Source: Pseudomonas sp. WS 5079 (GTDB lineage: Bacteria > Pseudomonadota > Gammaproteobacteria > Pseudomonadales > Pseudomonadaceae). Taken from it: DNA of 64,000 nt. Both the position numbers and the translations under genes were made by a program. Of this stretch, positions 25,184 to 34,056 are shown piece after piece; within the stretch, counting starts at the first letter, position 1; each line of letters begins with the position of its first letter. Below the pieces are notes generated by a model. The model searched no databases. It was not told the origin of the DNA and saw only the letters and a list, made by a program, of their open reading frames with translations. The stretch covers positions 124,001 to 188,000 of the forward strand of contig NZ_JAAQWN010000004.1 in assembly GCF_012985465.1 (NCBI RefSeq), in the 5' to 3' direction.

Positions 25184-26431
25184 CTAACTGGCAACTAATG
25201 GCTCGGACTGATATCGCGGATACCCACCCAATGTCAGCAGCAGCAATGGGCCGACGACAAAGCAGATAAAACTGAACAGCAGCATGGCCGAGTAGCCACC
25301 GGTGAGCTTGAACAACCCGGCGAACAGTAACGGCGAGATCGCCGCACCTGCGGTAATCAAGCCCAGGTGCGCGCCAAACAAGCGGCCGTAGTCGCGCATG
25401 CCGAAGTAACGGGCGATCAGGAAAGCAGCGATATCGAACTCGGCACCGGCACCCACGCCGACCAGCAACGTGGCGAGGGTGTACATCGCAATACTGGAAT
25501 CCCCATAGGCAAAAATGCCGCAGGCAAATGCCGGCATCAGCAGCGCGACAGAGGCAACACCGGGCGCCCACAACCGGTCAATCAGGTAGCCCACCAATAG
25601 TCGGCCAAGGATCAGCGACACGCCGAAGCTGGCGAAAATCTGACTGGCCTGCAGGGCGCTCAGGCCACGGTCCTGCAGCAACGGCACAATGTTGGTGACC
25701 ATGCCCACCACGCACGACACCACCAACGTCATCGACAGGTTGCACACCCAGAAACGCCAGGAGCGCATCGCCTCGCGCAGCAGTAGACCGCCGGTTTGTT
25801 CGCTGGTGGCGGGGAGTTGCGTCGAGTTGTGGCTGACATTGGTGGTCGGCAACAACCAGCGTAAGGCCAAGGGCAACGCCAGCAGCACCGGCAATACACC
25901 CAGCGCGAGGAATCCCGCCTGCCAATTCCACCGGCTGATCGCCCAGGCGGTGATCAGCGGAAGCATGATGGCCGCCAGTCCGGAGCCACTGAGGATGATC
26001 GCCAGCGCCAGACCACGGTTTTCCTCGAACCACAAGTTCACCAGGTGCGACCAGGTCACCTGCAACGTACCCAGCCCGGCTAGCGGCACCAGGAAAAAGC
26101 CAAGGTAGAGGGTCCAGATCGAGCCATTGATACAGGTCAGGGTGAAGACACTCAGGGACAACGCGAGCAGCGACAGCAACGTGACCCGGCGCAAGCCGTA
26201 GCGCGAGTTGAGCCAGCCGGCCAATTGCGACGCGACGATGGTGCCCAGCGATAACGCGGTGATCGCCGCCTGCAACTCCGCCCTGCCCCAGCCCATGGCC
26301 TGTTCCAGCGGAATCACCATGGAGCTGAAGCTGTACAGCAGCAACGAACTGGAACTGGTGGCAACGCCCACCAGCGCCAGAATCAGCACCCGCCAGCCGC
26401 GTTTGAATTCTGCGTTATCAAAGCCTTTCAT
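25184..26431 (-). CDS. MFS transporter
   Basis: 415-residue membrane protein with twelve predicted helices. The loop between helices 2 and 3 reads GWLNSRYGLRRV, matching the MFS motif GxxxDRxGRR, and the C-terminal half has GYLIDRLWAPGV in the equivalent place. It resembles the oxalate/formate antiporter and monocarboxylate-porter branches of the superfamily, so an organic acid is a plausible substrate. It is followed after 94 bases by the MDR gene and preceded by an SDR gene 11 bases upstream. Confidence 0.9.
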   Translation of the reverse strand: MKGFDNAEFKRGWRVLILALVGVATSSSSLLLYSFSSMVIPLEQAMGWGRAELQAAITALSLGTIVASQLAGWLNSRYGLRRVTLLSLLALSLSVFTLTCINGSIWTLYLGFFLVPLAGLGTLQVTWSHLVNLWFEENRGLALAIILSGSGLAAIMLPLITAWAISRWNWQAGFLALGVLPVLLALPLALRWLLPTTNVSHNSTQLPATSEQTGGLLLREAMRSWRFWVCNLSMTLVVSCVVGMVTNIVPLLQDRGLSALQASQIFASFGVSLILGRLLVGYLIDRLWAPGVASVALLMPAFACGIFAYGDSSIAMYTLATLLVGVGAGAEFDIAAFLIARYFGMRDYGRLFGAHLGLITAGAAISPLLFAGLFKLTGGYSAMLLFSFICFVVGPLLLLTLGGYPRYQSEPLVAS

Positions 26432-26442
26432 GGTGTGTGACC

Positions 26443-27264
26443 TCAGTCGTTGCCAATAAACACAGCCGCTTGCGCGCTCTTGCTCAGTACCTGGGCACGA
26501 CGTGCCGGGCCAGGTGCGGTCTCGACCTGAACAAGGGTGTCTTCGGGGTGAATCAGCGTCGGGCCATTACCCAGTTGCTCAAGCGCCAGAAGCGCCAAGT
26601 CATCTGCTTTGGGCAAGGTCATGGTCAGGGCGTCGGCAATGTTCAGTTTGACCATGGCATCGCGCATGGTGGGTGTGTCGACAGTGCCGATGACCAAATT
26701 GAGCACGTCGACGCCACGGTCTTTCCACTCCGCCCATAACGATTCGCCGAGGTTCAGCGCAAACCCTTTGGTGGCGGTGTACATCGCCAGTTTGCGAATA
26801 CCCCCCAATGCAGCCTGGGAACCCACCAACAGCAAGCCGCCCTGCCCGCGCTCCAGCATCGCGGCACCAAAGGCATGGCTGCATTGCATCACGGTCAAGC
26901 AATTGAGGCGCAGCAACGCGCCCCAGTCCTCGGTCGAGGTATCGAGGAAGCGCGTGATGTAGGGATCGCCACCCGCGTTGTAGATAAACAGACCAACTTG
27001 ACGTTCACCGACAGCCGCGAGCAATCGCTCACAGGCATCGGGCTGAGAAAGGTCCTGGATTACCACCAGCACTTCGATGGCGTAACGTTGCTCCAATTCG
27101 CCTTTCAATTGCGCCAGGGCGTCGCCACGGCGCGCCACCAGGACGCAGTTGAGGCTACGCTCGGCGAGGGCACGGGCAAACGCCGCGCCCACACCATGGG
27201 AGGCACCGGCAATCACCGCCCACGGACCATACCGATGCAGGAAGGCATTATCAGGAACAGACAT
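26443..27264 (-). CDS. Short-chain dehydrogenase/reductase
   Basis: 273-residue SDR of the extended-N-terminus type: RYGPWAVIAGASHGVGAAFA carries the GxxxGxG loop (about residues 19-25). ARRGD after strand 2 suggests NADPH use. The active site is VGSQAAL plus YTATK. The start at 27,264 is preferred to an upstream ATG because the SDR homology begins just after it. It lies between the kinase-like gene at 27,324 (59-base gap) and the MFS gene. Likely a ketone reductase or hydroxysteroid-dehydrogenase-like enzyme; substrate unknown. Confidence 0.9.
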   Translation of the reverse strand: MSVPDNAFLHRYGPWAVIAGASHGVGAAFARALAERSLNCVLVARRGDALAQLKGELEQRYAIEVLVVIQDLSQPDACERLLAAVGERQVGLFIYNAGGDPYITRFLDTSTEDWGALLRLNCLTVMQCSHAFGAAMLERGQGGLLLVGSQAALGGIRKLAMYTATKGFALNLGESLWAEWKDRGVDVLNLVIGTVDTPTMRDAMVKLNIADALTMTLPKADDLALLALEQLGNGPTLIHPEDTLVQVETAPGPARRAQVLSKSAQAAVFIGND

Positions 27265-27323
27265 AAACACTCCGAATACGAAGGCCCGGCGACCAGCCAC
27301 CGGGCGAGAAAGGTTTCACCCTG

Positions 27324-28688
27324 TCAGGCCACGGGTGGCAGGTCGATGTGGCGGGCGGAGGCGCCAATGGCGGTGCTGCCGTAGACCAGGACGCGCCGCT
27401 CGATGTGCGCCATGAACAGGCGCAGCAAAGGCCCGTCGTATTCAGGCCCGGCGCTTTTGACAAAGGCTTCCAGCGCTGCATCAATCTCGCTGTAGTCACT
27501 GAAGGTGCGGTCCAGCAGGACTTGCGCCTCCTGTTGTTCCAGCTCGCGCAAGTGCAATTCCATGGCATCGCCACGGCCCAGGTACTCCACCAGTTTGCTC
27601 ACGGCGCGCAGCTTGGTTTTCTGGAAGTCACTGCCGACTTCCACCTGCGCCAGGGCATCGGCGAGCATGGTCAGCAACTGGGCATTCGGGCCGCTGCTGA
27701 CCATGTCCAGTTTCGGCGTTTGCAGAGGCACACCCATGGCTTCGGCCAGCGCATGCACCACCACCCGGCGCAGGGCGATGTCAAACTCGGTGTAGGTGTC
27801 ATGTGGGTCGCCCGGTTGTGGCGTGGCCACCGACGCCGAGAACTGCATCGTGCTGACGGTGGCAAACAGTGCCGTGTGGTAACGCACCACATCGGGCTCC
27901 GCCGGTTCGCCGGTTACTTGCTGGTAGTAGCGATACAGGGCGGCGAAGCTGTCCCCGAGCGGCTCGTAATTGTCACGCATGCGCGCCGACGCCAGGTCGG
28001 CCAAGGGATCGCCGATCATGGCAAATTCGAAATCGTAGAGACCCTGTACCTGTCCGCTCTCGAACAGATATTGCCCTGAATCGTACTGCACGAAAGCAGG
28101 CCGGATACGGTGCTGCGGCACATTGCGGCGCAACCAGCCGAGGGCGAATTCAACCAGCGGCTGAGGCCTGGTTTTATTGCGTGCATACAGCGGGTAGTAA
28201 GCTTCCAGACCTGCGAGGGTAATGTCCTCGGCACTGGTCGGCAGGTGAATGCCCTGCTCAATGAAGGGTTGCAACGGCAATTGGTGCATGCGCGCCATGG
28301 CGTCGACCCACTGGCGTGCGACAGCATGGCGCTCGGCATCACTGATCGCCGTGCTGATATCACGACTGCCCGGCACTAACTCCATCACGATGGCTTGCGG
28401 GTCTTCGCAGAAGCCGTAGATACGCGGCACCGGCACACCTTGCTGGCCGAGCAAGGTGAGAATATCCGCCTCCCGGCGCAGATCCGGGAATGGGCTGACA
28501 TCACCACCTCGCTCGCCACGAATATGCAATTGAAGGGTTTCGCCATCGCGTTGCAGTTCAAGGTTCCACGCCGGACGCCAGCGCAGCAGGCGTTGCATGG
28601 CCGTGATGTTTCCGCCCAGCAGCCCTTCGACAAAGGTGCGCAGCTTTTCTTCGACCGAATCAACAGTCGTATTTATTGTTGTTGGCAT
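27324..28688 (-). CDS. APH-fold phosphotransferase-like protein with atypical motif and C-terminal extension
   Basis: 454-residue protein. The N-lobe shows LQLHIRG (ATP-lysine strand position changed) with an E helix (FPDLRREADILTLL) and VPRIYGFCED, IVMELVPG as in aminoglycoside phosphotransferase-like kinases. The catalytic HGDxHxGN loop is altered to QYDSGQYLF: the Asp is kept, while His, Gly and the metal-binding Asn are not. The second motif YDFEFAMIGDPLADLAS is normal. About 130 extra residues at the C-terminus (from roughly 320) are not part of the usual fold. Operon position between an NTF2-like gene and an SDR gene implies a pathway role. Confidence 0.8.
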   Translation of the reverse strand: MPTTINTTVDSVEEKLRTFVEGLLGGNITAMQRLLRWRPAWNLELQRDGETLQLHIRGERGGDVSPFPDLRREADILTLLGQQGVPVPRIYGFCEDPQAIVMELVPGSRDISTAISDAERHAVARQWVDAMARMHQLPLQPFIEQGIHLPTSAEDITLAGLEAYYPLYARNKTRPQPLVEFALGWLRRNVPQHRIRPAFVQYDSGQYLFESGQVQGLYDFEFAMIGDPLADLASARMRDNYEPLGDSFAALYRYYQQVTGEPAEPDVVRYHTALFATVSTMQFSASVATPQPGDPHDTYTEFDIALRRVVVHALAEAMGVPLQTPKLDMVSSGPNAQLLTMLADALAQVEVGSDFQKTKLRAVSKLVEYLGRGDAMELHLRELEQQEAQVLLDRTFSDYSEIDAALEAFVKSAGPEYDGPLLRLFMAHIERRVLVYGSTAIGASARHIDLPPVA

Positions 28689-28726
28689 ACGGGGTCTTCC
28701 TCAGGCGCTGATGTCCAGCGCCGCTC

Positions 28727-29176
28727 TCAATGGGTGCTGGTGCTACCAGCGTTCGGCCCGCCTACCTGCTCCAGCGGCACGCCCTTTTTCTTCGCCAGGT
28801 CGGCGGTGTCCAGGTACTCGCGCCAGGCACAGATCAGTCCGTGTTCGTCCAGCTCATACACCGCCACCATCGAGTGCGGCATGGGGACGCCGTTGCTGAC
28901 GCAGTAATCGTCGCGTTCGGTCATCACCACGCGCTCCGAAGAGACGATGTGGCGCGTGGTGCAACGGTTATGCGTGACATAACTCATCTGTCGCTCTATC
29001 TCCCGGCGTAACGCATCGCGCCCCCGGATCACGGGACCACCGGGCACCCACAGTTGCCAGACGGCGTCGTCGGCGAAGGTGGCCATGATGCGTTCGATAT
29101 CGGGGCGGCTGCCGTCGCTGCCATCGCCCCAGGCGGCCAGCATGTCGAGGATGAAGCGTTCCTGTTCGAGTGCCAT
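28727..29176 (-). CDS. NTF2-like/SnoaL-type protein
   Basis: 149-residue protein with the cone-shaped NTF2 fold signature: an N-terminal helix (QERFILDMLAAW), then a DIERIMATFADDAVWQLW helix-strand, GPVIRGRDALRREIERQM and YELDEHGLICAWREYLD. Members include limonene-epoxide hydrolase, ketosteroid isomerase and SnoaL cyclases as well as non-enzymes. Asp and Tyr side chains that could serve catalysis are present, but no specific activity can be assigned. It lies between an SDR and a kinase-like gene in one operon. Confidence 0.85.
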   Translation of the reverse strand: MALEQERFILDMLAAWGDGSDGSRPDIERIMATFADDAVWQLWVPGGPVIRGRDALRREIERQMSYVTHNRCTTRHIVSSERVVMTERDDYCVSNGVPMPHSMVAVYELDEHGLICAWREYLDTADLAKKKGVPLEQVGGPNAGSTSTH

Positions 29177-29209
29177 GAAACGGGCTCCAGTGCAGTGAAT
29201 GGATCGGGA

Positions 29210-30028
29210 TCAGACCGAGGTTTGAGGCAGCAGGAAGTTGCGCACCACCGGCACCATCGGTGTGCCGCAACTCATACCGCCGTCCACGCGCATCAGCGTC
29301 CCGTTGACATAGGCGGCGTCGTCGCTGGCGAGGAAAGCGGCCATGGCGGCGATGTCTTCCGGCTCGCCCAGTTGCGGTACGTTTTGCAGGTCGAGAAAGG
29401 CCGACTTCATCGCCTCGTTGGCCCAACTTTCCATGGCTGGCGTGCGAATCACTCCCGGCAGGATGCCGTTGCAACGAATGCCGCGTTTGCCAAAGGTGGC
29501 GGCAATGCTTTGCACGTACCAGTTGAGCGCGGCCTTGGAGGCGCCGTAGCTGAACTGAGAAATTTCGCCGGCAATCGAGCTGGTGGACGAGGTGAACAGA
29601 ATCGAACCGCTGCTCTGGGCGAGCATGTGCGGCAAGGCGTATTTGCACGCCAACACGCCACCCAACACGTTGACCCGCATGCAGTTGTGGAACAGCTCGG
29701 TGTTGAAGTTGATGAAGTCGATATCGCGGGTGGTGGCCGGGTTTCTGTACACGGCGTTATTGAACAACACGTCGATACGACCGAAGGTCTCGACAGTCTG
29801 CTCGACCATCTCCCGCAAGGCGCCTTCCTCACCAACATCCACTTGCATGGCCATTGCCTTGGCACCTATTTCAGCTGCCACGGCCTGCGCCGATTCGGCG
29901 AAAAGGTCGGTGACCACTACCGTGGCGCCCTCCCGGGCAAAACGCAGTGCCGAGGCGCGGCCGATGCCACTGCCGGCGCCTGTGATGACGCAGACCTTGC
30001 CGTCTAAACGTTGCACAATCTCGCTCAT
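29210..30028 (-). CDS. Short-chain dehydrogenase/reductase
   Basis: 272-residue classical SDR: TGAGSGIG cofactor loop (about residues 16-23), VVTDLF after strand 2 (acidic residue, NAD preference likely), NNAV, and an active site of Ser in TSSTSSIAG plus YGASK. The start at 30,028 sits just inside the T-run of the terminator that ends the DUF1329 copy 3 transcript, so this gene is the first of a six-gene group (SDR, NTF2-like, kinase-like, SDR, MFS, MDR) that is either read through at a reduced level or has its own promoter nearby. Confidence 0.9.
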   Translation of the reverse strand: MSEIVQRLDGKVCVITGAGSGIGRASALRFAREGATVVVTDLFAESAQAVAAEIGAKAMAMQVDVGEEGALREMVEQTVETFGRIDVLFNNAVYRNPATTRDIDFINFNTELFHNCMRVNVLGGVLACKYALPHMLAQSSGSILFTSSTSSIAGEISQFSYGASKAALNWYVQSIAATFGKRGIRCNGILPGVIRTPAMESWANEAMKSAFLDLQNVPQLGEPEDIAAMAAFLASDDAAYVNGTLMRVDGGMSCGTPMVPVVRNFLLPQTSV

Positions 30029-30048
30029 AAAAGGGTCTCGGGACGGAT

Positions 30049-30078
30049 AAAAAAATCGGCGCCTGTGACAAGCGCCGA
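30049..30078 (-). terminator. Rho-independent terminator after DUF1329 copy 3
   Basis: On the minus strand TCGGCGC-loop-GCGCCGA (arms 30,072-30,078 and 30,056-30,062) is followed by seven T residues. It starts 14 bases after the DUF1329 stop at 30,093 and separates the DUF1302/DUF1329 pair from the six downstream genes. Confidence 0.9.
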
Positions 30079-30092
30079 AAAGGAGCATGAGG

Positions 30093-31445
30093 TCAGCGGG
30101 TCTGGCCACCGGCAATGGTCTGCGGATTGGCTTCACGCTCGGCGACCGGTTCCTGGCGGTAGCGCGTCGGGCCGTTGCCGAACATGCCGTACTGGTCACG
30201 GGTGAAGTCGTACAACGAGTAGGAATCCTGTTGCGGGTTATTGGGAATGCCATACGCCTCGATGTTGTATTGCGAGCCGGTACGGAACAGCGCGCCGCTG
30301 TCGTCCCAGGCGTCGTAGACCGCAGCACCAAAGGTGTCCTCGTCGATGTAGTAGCGGCGTTTTTTCTGCGCGTGGCGGACGCCGTCCTTGCGGGTCGCTT
30401 CCACCACCCAGACACGGTGCAGTTCCCAGCGTTCACACGCGGGATTGATGTGTTTGGGCATGAGTTTCTTGTCCATGTCGCAACCCCATTTCAGCGTGTA
30501 GTTGCTGTAGGGGATGAACATTTCCTTTTTACCCACCAGCTTCCAGTCGAAACGGTCCATCTTTCCGGAGAACAGGAAGATTTCGTCGTAGAACGCCACC
30601 CCGCCGAACGCCGAGTTGGGGGTGTCGTAGTTGAATTCCGGAGCCTTGCGCACGCGGCGCTGGCCGGTGCTGTAGCTCCAGGCGTAGCGGGAGTCGGCGA
30701 CCGGGTCGAGATAATCCCAATACCCGGATGCCTGGCCGGCCGTACGGGCCGGCGCGACGATGCGCGACCAGATACGCTGGGCGATTTTCGGATCACGCCC
30801 GGGAACATCCATCTGGTAGAAGGGTTTTTCGCCGGTGGACCGATTGGTGTTGGTTAGCGTCGCGTGGCCTTCATTAACCACGTAGGCACTGTGGTTCCAG
30901 TCCCAGCCATTCACGCCCTGATAGTTGAGGATGTAGTTCCACATCAATTCCCGGCCATCTCGCGGCAGCGGGAATGGCAGGCCGCCCCGGCACCCTTCGC
31001 TGATCGACAGCCCGTCGTTCTCGGTTTTGCAGTCCTTGCGGCTGGCGTTGCGCTGGGTGGCTGCCAGGAAATTCGCCGGAAAGGTTGCCGTCCTGTGGGT
31101 GGGGTACACCTCAAGATAATAAGTGTCGGGGTTCTGCTTGAGCAGTTGCAGCTGCCCGGCCGCCAATTGGTCGGCGTACTGGTCGGCGTTAGCCGCCGTA
31201 ATGCGCAAGCGGGGTTTTTCATTGGCAAACGGGTTGGGCCAGTTGCCGTCGCCGGGCACCAGCCCTGCGGGCACTTTCAGGCCACCGTCGTAGGGCGGAA
31301 TAGTGCCTGCCGCGTTACCCGCCACAATCGCGCCAAAGCTCGTGAGCTTACCGCCCAGGTCGGCGGTGGTAGCGCCCTCATCGGCCACAGCCGCCCCCGC
31401 CAAAGCAATGGCCACAAGGCCCATCGCATATGCATTAACCGTCAT
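30093..31445 (-). CDS. DUF1329 periplasmic protein, copy 3
   Basis: 450-residue DUF1329 protein, more distant from copies 1 and 2 but with the same landmarks (FGAIVAGNAAGTIPPYDGGL region, ERWELHRVWVVEATRK, RRYYIDEDTFG). It has a short signal peptide (VAIALAGAAVADE). The start at 31,445 is preferred to an ATG 12 bases upstream because GGAG is spaced six bases before it, whereas the earlier ATG overlaps that site. Paired with the DUF1302 gene at 31,512 and followed by a strong terminator. Confidence 0.92.
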   Translation of the reverse strand: MTVNAYAMGLVAIALAGAAVADEGATTADLGGKLTSFGAIVAGNAAGTIPPYDGGLKVPAGLVPGDGNWPNPFANEKPRLRITAANADQYADQLAAGQLQLLKQNPDTYYLEVYPTHRTATFPANFLAATQRNASRKDCKTENDGLSISEGCRGGLPFPLPRDGRELMWNYILNYQGVNGWDWNHSAYVVNEGHATLTNTNRSTGEKPFYQMDVPGRDPKIAQRIWSRIVAPARTAGQASGYWDYLDPVADSRYAWSYSTGQRRVRKAPEFNYDTPNSAFGGVAFYDEIFLFSGKMDRFDWKLVGKKEMFIPYSNYTLKWGCDMDKKLMPKHINPACERWELHRVWVVEATRKDGVRHAQKKRRYYIDEDTFGAAVYDAWDDSGALFRTGSQYNIEAYGIPNNPQQDSYSLYDFTRDQYGMFGNGPTRYRQEPVAEREANPQTIAGGQTR

Positions 31446-31511
31446 AACGTTCTCCATTCAGATGGGTGATCGCCGAGTCCGGTGATCACTGCATTGCAGT
31501 TCAGGCGCGGC

Positions 31512-33182
31512 TCAGAACGCAGTGCTGAGGGTCAGCGAGACCCAGTTGCGGTCGGTCAGGCCGACGTCGCCGGTGCCCCCGACGACGGTTTTTCCGACGC
31601 CGGCAACGTCTGCATATTTGCGTTCGCTGCCGTAGCCGATGTACGACAGAGTCACGTCGACGCGCTCGTCGTAGGTGCCCTTCACACCTGCTTTCCAGGT
31701 GTATTTGCCTTCGTTGCCACCGCCCGTGGCGGCATTGCCGTTGACGCCGTAATCCACACTCATGGGCGTGGAAATATTCCAGCCAGGGAACACCCCAAGC
31801 CATTGCGGCGCAAAGCTAACGGCCAGGCCGACATAGTTCTTGGTAGCGCAGCCGTAATGCTTGTCCTGCCCCGCCGGGCAGCCGCCATAGCCTTCTCCTT
31901 TGAACAGTTCCTCGTGCTTGGTCACCCGTTGCACATGACTGAACGCCATTTCGGTGATCAGGCTGCCGGTGTCGAAGTAATCGGTGCGCGGCAGCAACCA
32001 CAGGCCGTTGACCACCATGTGCCACGTGTCACCGCGAGCGCCCTGATTGTCGGCAGTGCTGATGTTGCTGGAGACCAGCGAGGTGTTCTGGCGATACGAC
32101 AGGTCGACGCCGAGGGAACCTCCGCCCAATACCGGACCTGCGGAGTAACCCAGGCCATAGAGCTTGACGTTCTCGGCGTACACGTAACGGGCGAAGGTCG
32201 GCGCTACTTGCAGGCCCCACGGGTTGTAGTCATCGAACTCGCGATAGAACGCGCTGACCTCCGAATGCAGGAAGTCGAAGCTGTAGGTGCCCATCACGCC
32301 CCAGTTGCCCCTGTCCTTGGGTTTGACCGGATCAATCAACGGCCGCGAAACACCGCTGAACAATGGCAAACGGTCCGGCCCTTCCAGGGCGACGTCGGCG
32401 GAGGCCAGATAGGTACCGCCTTCAGGCGCGCGCGTGGTGTCCCATTCGAAGAAGTATTGCGCTGCCAGCGACAACTTGTCGGTGACCTGAGCCTGGGTTG
32501 AAATCTGCGTCAGCGGCAGGAAGATTTCACGGGTCTCGGTACCAGGGTTGCTCACCGCCTTGCGCCCATCCAACGGTGCTTGCGAGTAGGACACCGCATG
32601 CCCGGCAATCAGCAGGCCGTTGCCCCAGTACACGGTATGCCGGCCGGCACGCACGCTGACCGGAATCTCACCCAGGTCGAAGCGGGTAAACGCAAAGGCG
32701 TCCAGCAACTCGCCGCTAGGGCCACGGTGATAGCGTTTGGTGAAGCTGGAGTATTTACCGTTGTTGTAGCTCGGCGTGCTGGTACCGGGGAACGCACCTG
32801 GGTAGTAAACATTGCCGGGGCTGGTTTCGACATCAGTGTTTTCATATGCCTGGTCGTACCAGCCAGCGCCGCTGATGCGAAAGCCGTTGTACTGCTTGTA
32901 CGCGACCTCCATTTCGCTCATCAAATCGACACGATTGGTCACCACATCGCCCCGATCAAACTTGGCGTCGGACTCGTCGTAGCTGGCGTTATTGGCCAAC
33001 GCGGAGTCGCGCCCCTCGGCCCGTATGCCCAGGTTGTAACGTACGGTGTTGTCCCAGCGCGCGGTCCAGTCCGGATTGCCGGTATCAAACTCGGCGGCCT
33101 GCACAGCGCCAACAGTCAAGGCACACCCGGTCACGCTGAACCAGACAGCCAGGCTTAACGGCTTTAGCTTTGCGTCGATCAT
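31512..33182 (-). CDS. DUF1302 outer-membrane beta-barrel protein, copy 3
   Basis: 556-residue DUF1302 protein with a signal peptide (SLAVWFSVTGCALTVGAVQAA), the mature-start hallmark ARWDNTVRYNLGIR, repeated amphipathic strands and a C-terminal Phe (TLSTAF). The start at 33,182 is preferred to an ATG 12 bases upstream because GGGAG lies five bases before it. Likely a second substrate channel working with the DUF1329 gene that follows 66 bases downstream. Divergent from the lipoprotein gene. Confidence 0.92.
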   Translation of the reverse strand: MIDAKLKPLSLAVWFSVTGCALTVGAVQAAEFDTGNPDWTARWDNTVRYNLGIRAEGRDSALANNASYDESDAKFDRGDVVTNRVDLMSEMEVAYKQYNGFRISGAGWYDQAYENTDVETSPGNVYYPGAFPGTSTPSYNNGKYSSFTKRYHRGPSGELLDAFAFTRFDLGEIPVSVRAGRHTVYWGNGLLIAGHAVSYSQAPLDGRKAVSNPGTETREIFLPLTQISTQAQVTDKLSLAAQYFFEWDTTRAPEGGTYLASADVALEGPDRLPLFSGVSRPLIDPVKPKDRGNWGVMGTYSFDFLHSEVSAFYREFDDYNPWGLQVAPTFARYVYAENVKLYGLGYSAGPVLGGGSLGVDLSYRQNTSLVSSNISTADNQGARGDTWHMVVNGLWLLPRTDYFDTGSLITEMAFSHVQRVTKHEELFKGEGYGGCPAGQDKHYGCATKNYVGLAVSFAPQWLGVFPGWNISTPMSVDYGVNGNAATGGGNEGKYTWKAGVKGTYDERVDVTLSYIGYGSERKYADVAGVGKTVVGGTGDVGLTDRNWVSLTLSTAF

Positions 33183-33411
33183 CAACACTCCCATTACTTT
33201 TTATTGTTGTTGGCAGCCGAAGCGTTGGGCCGTCTGGACCGCGCCAATGAGCGCTCGTCTGTGGGCTTTCGGTATGGACTGAAGTAGACGGGACGGGGAG
33301 GTTCGAGACAACGATTGGGAGTATTGCTGAAATGCATTTTGGTATTGGTCAAATACTCCCGACCTATACTCAAAGGTCCTGGATCGTACTTTTTGAGTAC
33401 AGGAGGTGACC

Positions 33412-33861
33412 ATGAAATCGGGAACCCGGACAGCGACACTCCTAGCCGCTGCGATGATCGTCGGCTGTACGACTTCATCAAGCCAGACAGTGACTGTTCC
33501 CTTGAACGCTACACCACGCAACGGCGGTCAGATCGCCAATGCAACGCTGGCCGTTCAGGGCAATGAGACAGCGTTTTCCTTTGTCGTCAGTGGAGTTCCA
33601 AGCGGCACCCTTCGGCCCTTGAATCTCTACACCTTTATCAACAAAGGCAGCTGCGAGCGCCCCGGGACTGTCGCCTATGCAATGAATGACCGGATCAACA
33701 CCAATCGCATTTCTGCAACGCGCGGCTGGACCTATTCACGAAGTGCGCCAGTGACGCTGGCAGAGCTGCTTTCTGGTGGATATTACTTAGTAATAAGGAC
33801 CACTCCGGCCGATGGCAACGTGGATATTTTCTGTGGGGATATCAAGCCCGAAACAAGGTGA
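33412..33861 (+). CDS. Small predicted lipoprotein of unknown function
   Basis: 149-residue protein with a lipoprotein signal: positive N-terminus, LLAAAMIVGC with Cys at about residue 19, so it should be lipid-anchored. The rest is Thr/Ser-rich and beta-like, including FSFVVSGVPSGTLRPLNLYTFINKG and a second Cys pair that could form a disulfide (SCERPG and IFCGDI). I do not recognise the family; the pattern is reminiscent of CHRD-like domains but this is weak. AGGAGG at 33,401-33,406 supports the ATG at 33,412. It stands alone, divergent from the DUF1302 gene. Confidence 0.75.
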   Translation: MKSGTRTATLLAAAMIVGCTTSSSQTVTVPLNATPRNGGQIANATLAVQGNETAFSFVVSGVPSGTLRPLNLYTFINKGSCERPGTVAYAMNDRINTNRISATRGWTYSRSAPVTLAELLSGGYYLVIRTTPADGNVDIFCGDIKPETR

Positions 33862-34056
33862 AATGACACCAGACCGATAACCGGCTTTATCTACAACAGC
33901 GTGAAGAACAGTGTGCGTTGCGGTATTTGAATATCCGATACCGCCCCATTGTTTTTGTGATTTTACGATGGCAAAACTGCTCCCTAGACTCCAGCCAATA
34001 ACTAGGCAACGCCGCTCTCCTGGCGCCGCCATGACAATAAAGCCTGGAGGATGAAC

